Source of the DNA: Irineochytrium annulatum
Lineage: Eukaryota; Chytridiomycota; Chytridiomycetes; Chytridiales; Chytridiaceae
NCBI GenBank assembly: GCA_027600665.1
Contig: JADGJL010000259.1
Span: 1 to 28,565, forward strand
DNA: 28,565 nt
Direction of reading: 5' to 3'
A model generated the notes under the pieces. It saw only the letters and a list, made by a program, of their open reading frames with translations, had not been told where the DNA came from and did no database searches. Shown here piece after piece: positions 1 to 11,848 of the stretch. The position numbers were made by a program, and so were the translations under genes. Position 1 is the stretch's first letter. Every line of letters begins with the position of its first letter.

Positions 1-46
1 CGGGAGGGGCGCCGTCCGGCGAGGTGGTGGGGCGTTTGCGGGACAT
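1..46 (-). CDS. Possible N-terminal end of a minus-strand gene cut by the window edge
   Basis: Reading leftward from an ATG at 46-44 gives an open frame to the edge that begins MSRKRPTTSPDGAPP, a basic and Ser/Pro-rich start typical of a fungal nuclear or disordered protein. It would diverge from rad51, with about 380 bp between the start codons. Only 15 residues are visible and no family can be named. On the plus strand another frame stays open to a stop at 129-131, so the 3' end of a plus-strand gene is an equally short alternative. I favour neither strongly. Confidence 0.3.
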   Translation of the reverse strand, partial: MSRKRPTTSPDGAPP

Positions 47-424
47 GGGTGTGTGGCGGCGTGGTGGGATTTATCTCGCTTCCTGGCTTTTATGGCGATT
101 GGTGGACGGCCACGAGAAGTTAACGACGTGAGGTTTGATGCTATTTGGAATGGGTAGTTGATGTTGGAAGTTGGTGACGGCGATTGGCGAAGAAAAGGCC
201 TATTCTGGCCAATGGAACGTTTTTCTTTTCATTAAATTATTTCGCTTGTCAACGTACTAAATGTGTTTTTCTAATTACGTTTTCGCTGCTAATATTTACA
301 AACAAATTGTACGCAAACCCGTTGCATTATGGTACAGCGCACCGTACCTATCTTCATAAACCCAAAAGTTGCCAATTGTCAAACCCCGCTAATCGGACCG
401 TCTCGTCCGCCTTTCACCACAGTC
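47..424. other. Region upstream of rad51
   Basis: About 380 bp without a supported gene. The first 140 bp are GC-rich, the remainder (220-330) is AT-rich and stop-dense, as expected for a promoter and 5' leader. An in-frame ATG at 329 could extend Rad51 by 32 residues, but the added sequence looks nothing like a Rad51 N-terminus. No specific regulatory motif can be supported. Confidence 0.5.
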
Positions 425-1910
<1,486 letters not shown>

Positions 1911-2240
1911 AGTTTGGCGGGAGAGTTCGCATTTTTGTTTTCATACCTTCTGCATGTCGTGGGAGCTTTGCGCCAACGAAGCTCAATGTAATTGATTATA
2001 GCATGAGCAAGATCAGCATACTTCTTGTCACAGGTGTTCCGTTGTTGTACATAAACAGCAACGATTGAATCCAACTTTTTATTGGAAGTGAGATGGCGAC
2101 CAAAGCTTGCAGACTCCTACACACTCAGACAAAAATATTGGGGGGTGCGCGGCTAAGGAGCTGGCGTGGGGGGGCAACGTCGTGGTGAAAATCTGGTGAA
2201 AGAAACTGTCAAATGTCAAATCTTAGAAGTCTTGGATTGA
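1911..2240. other. Spacer between rad51 and the adenylate kinase gene
   Basis: 330 bp that must hold the rad51 3' end and the adenylate kinase promoter. It contains a G-rich patch around 2139-2175. An in-frame TGA lies immediately before the kinase ATG, so no direct N-terminal extension is possible without a further upstream exon. No gene, repeat or RNA can be seen. Confidence 0.6.
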
Positions 2241-3156
<916 letters not shown>

Positions 3157-3234
3157 ACAGCTTTCAAAAGTGTAGGTGAAGGCATTGCTGAGGCCAAAAA
3201 GTTGCTGCGTATGCTTTAGCACGGAACTTCATCA

Positions 3235-5369
3235 TTACACCTCAGTAGTCCCTCGGAGACCTTTTGCGCCGAACAACTTCCTTTCGTACTTCTCCCGCAG
3301 CCGGATAGACTCTATTCGAAGCTGTTCGGAGTAGTACGCCTTGCATTCATCCCTTACACGGACCATTTGCGCTTCGTGGTCACGTGTTGCCGACTCCAAG
3401 GCCGTTTTGAGGCTTTCAAGCTTGTCCTGTTAAAAGGAGTTAGCACTGCAATGCAGATCGCAGGTAGTATATTCACCTCCAAAGCCGCGATCTCCGATCT
3501 GGGCTCCTCACATTCATAGCGTCGTCGTTGCAACCTGGAGTAGTCGTTCCGTAATTTTTTTATTGCGGCGCTGTAAGCGGCTCCGCATTGCATCCGGAGA
3601 CTCTCGGTAATCTCATTAATCTTCTGCTCGTGCAGATCCGCCCACGCCTGCTTCTCCACGTCGAATTTTTCTTTCATACCACTCATCTCCGCATCGTACT
3701 GCAAATGCACCGCCTCTACGTATTTCGACAAACTCGCCTCAATTGACTTCTTGTACAGAGAGAATTGAGCCGGGCACAGGCTCATTAGTTTACCCAGCGA
3801 GACATCCGACAGCCACCCGTAGTTCACCCCGCCATCATTCGCCTTTGTAAGATTTGCGATCTGGGCGTCATAACTTGCTACCAACGCCTTTTTCTCGCTT
3901 TCATGCGACTTCCTCAGTGCTGCCAAAGATAGCCGGTGCTCGTCTTCGATGTCGGCCTTGGACGTGGCCACCGCAGCCTCCAGTTCTAGTACTTTGTCTT
4001 GCAGGGCCCTGATCGCATCGTCCCTGTGCAAGAGCTCGCGGGATAGAGACTCCTTCAGTTGCCGGGCTTCACTTTCGTAGTTTTCACACAACGTAGATAG
4101 ATCGCCACTGTCGCCGAAGTCGAATATCCTGCGAATCTTACTGGAGAAAGCCATCATCTCGGCCATACTGCTATGAGCGGCCGCCTCTCTTCGCTCTCTA
4201 TCATCGCGTATCCGCCGAAGAGCATCGATTTCCTTGTCCTTGGCGTAAATCTCGTCATGCAACCGCTCGTTCTCGGAGGCGCTCAGGCGCCTCTTCAAAC
4301 TCATCTCCTCCTCCGCTTTGCGTTGCTGTTCCTCTTTGAACGCGGCGAATTCCCTCCTGGCCTCCTCCAGCTCTCGCTCCTTTTGAAGGGTTAACTCCTT
4401 CTTGATCGTCAACACGTCAAAATCTTTCTCCATTTTCAAAGTCTCCCGGATCGAAGACATATCCTGCTGGGACTGCCGGAGAGTATTTAACTCCTGCCGG
4501 AGCCCATGCACTTGAGCCTCAAGATTTAGCGAGCGCGCAGCTTCGGATGAAAGCTTTGACCGAAGATCGGACTCGCTTGCCTGAGAGATATTACCGAACC
4601 TTTACAGCTGAAGAAGACCGTGTGCGACATACCTGAGATTCGACCGAATACAAACGTAACCGTTCATTAAGCTCATGAATCTGCTTGTCTCGTACATCTG
4701 CATCAAGTTACTAACCAGACCAAAATTCAGTTTGCTACCGATATCTGACTTCAATGCGTCCACCTCTTTGCACAAATTTCCGTTTGCGAACCTCAAAGTC
4801 TGACATTCGTTCATGGCCTCGACCAAGATGTCATGAAAAGAGGACGTTCCGTGGTCTCCCGTGTCTTCCACCTCCTCGCCGTAATACGATCCGTCAACAG
4901 TGTCTTGAGTAGCAGCACGATTACTTGGCGTTCTTAATGGCTCAACGAATTGCGTCTTCGCATCCGCCGGGCTGCCGCTGCCGTGGAAAGAGCTGACAAT
5001 TCTCCTCAGCGCCTCGGCGGACGGCTCTTCCTCTTCTTCTTCCTCGTCCAGCGCGCTCTCTTCCAACGGCGACTTATCCGGACGCTGCCCATCCAATATG
5101 CGATAGTCTCCGGAGAAGCTGCCATTCCTGTCGAGTGACTCCTCCACACTTTCGACGGACAAGTTCAGAATATTAGATGCGTTCGCCGTGTACGCCGCGA
5201 AGGAATCGGATCCAAAGCTGGTCATGTTCTCATTATCGAACATCGGTTGGCGTGAGTTCGACATAGCGCGTGGGTCAAACTCCGGGAACCCATCGTCGTC
5301 GACGTCGACTTCTGCATCATCGTCTTCGAGCTCCTCCAGCTCTGCATCGTCGATTCTGAGGTCTTCCAT
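3235..5369 (-). CDS. Unassigned acidic-headed coiled-coil protein
   Basis: I do not recognise the family. Exons (minus strand): 5369-4739, 4697-4633, 4580-3477, 3426-3235, giving 663 residues. The first ~170 residues are acidic and low-complexity (ELEELEDDDAEVDVDDDG, then a run of eight residues that is nearly all Glu), with Ser/Thr-rich linkers. From about residue 180 to the end it is mostly predicted coiled coil (DKQIHELNERLRLYS, EARREFAAFKEEQQRKAEEE, EIAALEDKLESLKTALES), broken near residues 390-430 by a more ordered stretch (YGWLSDVSLGKLMSL, CPAQFSLYKKS). The 41-nt first intron is chosen because it puts the next exon into the heptad-like frame. It is convergent with the adenylate kinase gene (78 bp between stops). 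Centrosomal/basal-body scaffolds, golgins or tethers would fit; I assign none. Confidence 0.8.
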
Positions 5370-5457
5370 CCCCAGAAGGAACTCGAATGCTTGTGGACGT
5401 TACAATGCACAAGCCTTCAGCGTTTATTTGCTAAAATGAAGATAACACGTATACAGT

Positions 5458-7410
5458 CTAAGCGTAAAATGGACTCCCGAAATGCAGAGTCCAGTACTCC
5501 CAACCGCGGATCCCGCGCACGTAGTCCATTGCGGCAACCATATTCTTCGCAATACTTTGAATGTTCCATATTCCTACCCTCTTCAGATGATGCGTTCGCT
5601 CCCGCTCACTCAAGACTGTCGACGTCAGAGCTCTCCCAATCTCTTCTCCAAACAAGTCGACAATTCCAGCGCTGTGAAAGGTCCAGGCTCCATCGAAGTT
5701 TGTCTAGAAATCGAAGTTAAATGGAGGAAGTGACATTAGATTAGCACCCTACCAGATCAGTCCTTGCCCAAAAAGACAACGGAATCCGAGTGCGATTCGC
5801 GTTCATGTACGCAACCACGGGACGAATAAGCGCATTGTTCATATATGAAATATAGGATGACGAGAGTGGCACAGTTGCCCGCAGATCATTCAGGGTGACG
5901 CTGCATTGAATAAGGAGTGATGGCATTTCTTTCTTTGGTGATTGTGACGACAATGTATCTCCAGCCCGCGCATAGCGCGCTGGATAAAAACGCGGCTCCT
6001 CCGTCGTCAATCTCTCGATCATGCCGAGAGTAGTCGATGTTGTGTGAAGGTTTGTGGCACCGTCCGTTAATTCCGAAAGTTCCGCTCGAAGGATCTCTAT
6101 TAAGTCGTTGTGACTGGTTTTCGGTATATAGAGATGGAAGTCGATATCCAAAGTTCCAGATGTAATCCAACCAAACGGCCCAGAGACACCAGCATTCAAA
6201 TGATCAATCGGAAAGCCATTGATTTTCAAATGTCTCTGCACAAATATGTTGGTTAGATCTGAAGCAAACACCTATAGATCACAACGAACCATCTTTGCCC
6301 AGTTTTCCACGCTCTTCAAAGAGCGGTCGCTTCGCCAAAGGTTCAGAAAACTCGAACGCTCGTCTGTATCGGAAAAGACCTCACTATCTTGAGGTTTGTG
6401 CACGCTAAACAAACAATTGTCTAACATTCCAACGATCGAGTTCGCACACATTATGTCATACAGCAGCCATTGCTGCCGGAACAATGGCAGTTCCCCGTGG
6501 AAGACAGAAACGGTGAACGGTCGGAAGTTCGGATTCAGAATTGTCAAAAGAAGGTCTTCGACAATAAACTTATCCATCTCGAAGTCTCCAGGCAGTGGTT
6601 TTCGACGGCATGGCACCCAATTTGGATCCCACGATACGTGACGGCGGTCGACAACACCGCGAGCACCTTTCATTCGGCATTCATTGATAACGCCCTTCCC
6701 TTCTAGCCACCGCCACAAGGATAGCGTCACGTCCACCGCCTTAATATTCAGGTCCCAATACGTCCAATTCAGATCAACTTTTGAAGGATCAAAGGCGTCC
6801 TTCCCCGACTCGGAAAACTCCTTCTCCTTTCTCTTTATCCAGGTGTCGCCGGTGCAAACTACAGACACATTCGTGAGCCGGATCATTCCCTCCTTCCACC
6901 GCGGTATAATGGCAGATTCAAACGTGATTTCAAAGCCCGTCTGTTTTGTTAAATAGCGAGATATTCGTTCGGCGAGGAACTCTAGCACTTCCGTCAGAAT
7001 GACTCGCTGAGATGTGCCAACTGACCCTGAAACTGAATGCTGTTTGCCACCGCCACGAGCAGGGACACTGCAGTTGTCGTGCCGGCCATTATAAAAACAC
7101 CCGTCCCAACGGAGAACCATGAGAACATAGCAAGGAAATCATCTGCTCTCCATGGCCGCTTGTATTGGTGGTGACCGAGCAGAAACAACCGCACCCGCGT
7201 GCTGAGTCTAGGCCAGAACCCTTTAGCATTCGCGATGATCTCGGCAGGCGTTGGAGCATAAGCAGACGCCGTTTCTTTCGAGAAACTACTGGCCCTCACG
7301 GCGATCCGGACCCGCGTCCGAAATGGATCCCATGAATAACCAGACGCGGATTTGAACGCAGGCGACCGCGGCCGAACGACCTGGCCGCTGAGCAGCCGTC
7401 GTGACATCAT
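5458..7410 (-). CDS. mdm31: Mitochondrial inner-membrane distribution/morphology protein Mdm31
   Basis: Mdm31/Mdm32 family: inner-membrane proteins of fungal mitochondria needed for normal mitochondrial shape, mtDNA nucleoid stability and, in yeast, cardiolipin/phospholipid balance. Exons (minus strand): 7410-7026, 6987-6290, 6235-5753, 5703-5458, giving 603 residues. Evidence: a basic, Ser/Arg-rich N-terminus (MMSRRLLSGQVVRPR) suited to mitochondrial import; a membrane segment near 95-125 (FSWFSVGTGVFIMAGTTTAV); the family block TGFEITFESAIIPRWKEG; the mid-protein motif HLNAGVSGPFGWI; and the C-terminal FDGAWTF ... RVGIWNIQSIAKN block. The 38-nt first intron (7025-6988) is chosen because it joins ANSIQFQ to VLEFLAERISRYLT as in relatives. 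Mdm31 rather than Mdm32 is by resemblance of these blocks. Its stop lies about 90 bp before the upstream end of the coiled-coil gene on the same strand. Confidence 0.9.
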
Positions 7411-7552
7411 GGTATGAAATGAATGAAGATGAGCGAAATTGACATTCTGATCACCTCGGTTAGTAAACAAACGACGTGGAGGTGGAATTTTAACTATGTA
7501 CAGCTGTATATACGCTATTATCTCTATGTAACTAAGCAATGCAGGTTTAGTT

Positions 7553-10500
7553 TCAGTGCTTGATGAAGTAAAGTTTCATTTTCTCGAGAACGGCATTGTA
7601 CTCCTTCCTATCAGCAGAATCTTCCGCCGAAGCCGGTGTGCTGAAGATCAAGTCGACGACGATTTTGTACTCGTCGTACGAAAACTTGCCAGGGTGTGAC
7701 TCCATGTAGCTTAAGATATCCTTGTGGTTGTTAAGAAACGATAAGCTTTGGAGCCTCACATTTCCAGATCGACCAAGAAGCTCGAAGTAGTCCCTCGCGT
7801 GATCTAAGCCTTGCTCATGGACAACAGCAATATTTGTCAGACAATGTTGTATGGATTGGACATTTCGCAGAAGCTTCTCCACCCCGAGTCGGTTGATTTG
7901 TTTCAAATACCGAAGATTTGAGCAAAGCGTATGCGTAATCAAAAACGATAATCCGTCAAAAAGAAATCTTCAACCTGTTAGTTTTGTGTTTAGGGTCTCT
8001 TTTTACCTTATCCGCCGAATAGGTAAGGCCGCCCGAACCGCCTCCTCCACTGCGATAAGATCCTTATTTAAAAGTGCAACGTACGGATCTGGTTCAAACG
8101 GCTCATCCTCTAGGTAGTAATTACCCTGCGAATTTTTAGCATCATCTCTTATGCAGCAATACCTCTCGCATTGCCAGATCCAAATAAAACATAGAATGAC
8201 ATCGGAGTTCAACTCGCAGGGTAAACAAATATGTCTCGGACAGCTCTTGGTAGTAATTAAGGATGGAATCGAATCGTGCGGTCATCTCCAGATTTAAAGG
8301 CAACTGAACATCATCCTCGTAATCGAGAGGAAGAGCCGGAAGACTCTCAGATGACCATTTTGTGAACGCTTCCTACACAAGTAAGCGATTTATGTTTGCG
8401 TAGACCTTACAAGAGAAGTTGTAGAGCCTCCTTCGGCTGCTTTCATCAGTAACGGCGGAATTTTTCGAATAGCTCGTTCTGGAACACGGAGTTGCGAGAT
8501 TTGCGAAATAAACCAGTCCTACGGATGTTAGAGTACAGAACAAAAAGGGCAACGCACCAGGCTGTAATGCATGTGAGCAAGTGCTTGCAGCTTTCTTGGC
8601 TCAAAGAGAAGTTCATTTCGATGGAAAGAACGCTCCTTCTTCAATTTCATTTCAATATAAGTTTCCTGCGTAAGAAGTAAGATATGAGCTTTTTTTTAGA
8701 AATGGTGCCTTTTGAGATAACATTTGGTTGAGCTCTAGGTTCGGCGCCTGCTGCGTGTTAGCTCAGCAAACGGTATACAATCCTACATTGGTAAGGAAGA
8801 AGGTATTTTGCAATAGAAGTTGGACTATCTCGTCCTCGCATGCCCATCCTGCACTGATTATTCCAACCCCGTCATACTCTTGGCCAATTTGATCCCCCGA
8901 CATCATAGCTCGTGAATTTAGTAGAGGAACCTAAGCATAAACACCTACCTCGGAACCTATTTAGGCATTTTTCATAAAGTTTCACTAACACCATTTCAAT
9001 CATTCGAATGAACTCTTCCTGATGGACTGGTATTGCGAACAAGGTGCGACACATTCCTTGAATAAGAACCGTCAAAGCTATTGTACTCTACAAACAATTA
9101 GGTGTGCTCCTTATATCATGGTTCGACATACCTTCATGAGAGGGAAGTCGGCAATATCGGGAACCGAATCCGTCAAGAACGCATCCGAGCCTGACCGCGA
9201 AGGATGTCATTATTTATGCATCCATTATGCATCGATACCATTAACAAAGTTATGAAAGTAGTCGAGAACCCTATCCTCCATCCGTGGCATGAAAACGTTT
9301 AAGATGAAGTCCTCCAAAAATGTTCGGAAGCTCCCCGACCTTGCAACGTGAGATAATACTAAGTCCGCTCCAGTTACCGTAAAAGGATAGAGTCTTCTAC
9401 TTTGTCCGAGAAAGCGATAGTAGGCTTATACGCGAGAAGAACATTGTAAGGGTCTGGGTTAACTAATAGTCGATGTCCGGCCGCCACCACGTTCGCATAT
9501 TTGTCGATAATGCCGATGGAGTGTCCAATATGACTCTCGTCTTTGACATCTCCAGCTATTTGACCAAAGCCAATCATGGACAACGTATCAATGTTCTCCC
9601 AGGTCGCCTTGTACATTTCTTGAGTGGCAGTGTTTTGTACAGCGCCGCCGATGCGATATAATTGCTTCAACAATTCGTAAGAAATTACGTTACGTGCTTG
9701 AAAGAAAAAGGAAACCTTCTTCGCTTTTTCCTTCCCTTTGGGTTTTCGTTCTTTTAGAATCTCGTTCATGGATACAACCACGTTCGAAAACCCCGACATA
9801 CGATCCGGGCTTGTGAGGTAATCATAAAGCAACGCCTTTACTTCGTTCTGAACGGTCGACCAAACTTCACGAATGCTGTAGACTAATATTTCTTGGTAAG
9901 CGGTAACAGAGAAGAAATTATTGGACTACCATCTTCGGCGTGCATCTGAGTATAGGTGAGCTCGAAGGTGCGAAACGACCAAGCAACTTACGCTTTCCTT
10001 TTGGACTACAAACTCCAGAACAAACTTGTGTCCGATAATTATGGTGTCCAACTTCGCGAACAATCCAGAGAGCAAGCTTAGAAGCGTATTTGCTTGCTCC
10101 ATTTTGTCAGACAGACCGATCAAGTCCGGTGCCGCGTTTTCGCTTAATTTGCGCTCGCCGACGCTCTCTCTGTTTGAAATTAGCAAACACCATCCCAACA
10201 GGCACCACCTTTTATCAACCTCCTGAATAGTCCGTTCTACGACGTAATATAGCTCAACGGGCAGCCTTTCCCGAACGATCTACACAAAGTAAATATTTCT
10301 CGAATTCTGCTAATAACCTCTATTGCCTCAGGCAGACGCTCCAAAATCATAAGACACTCCAACAGTGTCTTTATGAAGTGGTAGGAGTCCGCTTCTGGGT
10401 TAGCGTCTAAGTCTTCCTCTATCTTCGAAGTATTAGCCGCACAATGTTGTTACGAGCGATACCGTCGTTTCTCTATGTTACATGGTTAGATATCCCAACA

Positions 10501-11575
10501 CAGGCTTTGTAAACGCACCCTTCAGTTGTCACGCATTGATCTGAAAAAATCAGCTGTATGAAGTAGGGCGATAACGAAACTAACCTAGCACGTAGTTCTG
10601 ACCCATACGATCCAAACTAAAGGGACTCTTCAAATACAGATGACTATGGAGCTCCTCAATAAGGGTTTCATGCAGCGTCTAGAGTGGGTGAGAACAGCAC
10701 AGTCAGATTCAGTTGCGAACACTTCTCAAATCGTCCAGTCTAATGCGAACGCTCTCCAGTGCTCCAATATCCGCGCAATCGCTCCCGTTAATTATTTTGT
10801 GCGCATTTGTCAACGTCCGCACAGCCGTGAGGTAGAACTTTCCGTGCATTAGGTTTTCAAGCTTATCCGGAGTTTTCTGCAACTCGTCACTGGAAGGGCC
10901 GTTAATAAAGCGGCATGAGACACCCTTCGGCTTACATTAAGTCAAGAATCCGATTCATTTCTTTATATTGAATGCTTTTCAGCCATAAATGCAGGAGGTC
11001 GAATCGCTTGCATTGAAGCCATTCCTTACAATTTTGAAGGTTCGACCGCATTTCATTCACGCGCCGCTGGGAATCTTGCGCACTATTACGACAGCAAGAT
11101 ATTTAATCGTACGAACCTCCGATGTTCTCCACCACACTGGAAAACGTCTGTATCGCAACGTTGAATGCCTGATGGTAATCTGCAAACATTCTAAGTGCAT
11201 TGCGACGGGGCATATTGCATATGGTGGTTTACCGTTGACAATAAGATCCATAGCCTTTTCCAGCTTTTCGTACATGGTGATAAATTTGTTGTAATCCAAA
11301 CCCAAGGAACTGTTGTCCAAAAGGTTCAAAGCATGCGGGATAGGGTTGAACTTTATTGAATGTAAGCAAGTGAACGAAACCAAAGTTATCGATGCCTGTT
11401 CTGAGGTCATAAAATCCCAGTTAATCGCGACGGCATGCATGACGTCCATAATCTCCTTAGGCAGGGTCGAGGGTTCCTCTACAATCTGCGGGGGAGCATC
11501 GTCGACTTCCTCGGTGGCCTCATGATTGACCACGTCGCTCGCACGTTCACGTTTCTCTCGCTTTCTTGAGAACAT
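7553..11575 (-). CDS. sec8: Exocyst complex component Sec8 (EXOC4)
   Basis: Subunit of the octameric exocyst that tethers secretory vesicles to the plasma membrane at growth and septation sites. Model, 23 exons on the minus strand: 11575-11396, 11350-11233, 11179-11117, 11074-10936, 10889-10721, 10678-10585, 10540-10519, 10472-10463, 10422-10318, 10279-10209, 10169-9992, 9945-9930, 9891-9378, 9339-9239, 9190-9132, 9087-8949, 8908-8787, 8750-8709, 8665-8558, 8518-8411, 8372-8163, 8125-8007, 7967-7553; 1033 residues, near the usual ~1000. Matching blocks include FNPIPHALNLLDNSSLG, LQNCKEWLQCKRFDLLHLW, LIEELHSHLYLKSPF, EEDLDANPEADS, STIALTVLIQGM, GIISAGWACEDEI, PDPYVALLNKDLIAVEEAV and LLRNVQSIQHCLTNIAV. 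Introns are 36-53 nt. The introns at 11395-11351 and 8708-8666 need GC donors, and the 10-nt exon is uncertain. It diverges from rad21. Confidence 0.9.
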
Positions 11576-11848
11576 CACTCGGTCAACTTTCGTCACAATT
11601 TCGGTTTTCAATCCTCAGAGACTGGCAGATATGGTGACTACAAACACGCCCAGAGGTCAGCCGGCCGCAATGGGCTGACGACGCGGAGATCGCGGTGGCG
11701 TGCTGTTCAAGCCAGGGTGTCTTTTCTACAGTACAGTCAAAACTCCGCAATCCCATTATTTCGTCAAATTTGTTGAGGTTTCGGACACCGAAGTTGCCTA
11801 TCAACGACGAGGTGATCGTACCTTCCGCAGACCTGCGGGGCGTTCAGG
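11576..11848. promoter_or_regulatory. Shared divergent promoter region, sec8 / rad21
   Basis: Only 273 bp separate the start codons of sec8 (leftward) and rad21 (rightward), so both promoters and both 5' leaders must lie here. Short open frames in it lack family resemblance and a plausible place in either gene. No TATA box or MluI-type cell-cycle box (ACGCGT) is present; ACGCGG at 11677-11682 is the nearest variant. Confidence 0.5.

Noticed and set aside
6988..7025. Splicing mdm31 intron 1 with a 20-nt intron or a GTGGCA donor upstream
   Set aside because: A 20-nt intron is too short, and the upstream donor deletes the ANSIQFQ block conserved in the family; the 38-nt intron keeps both frame and conserved sequence.
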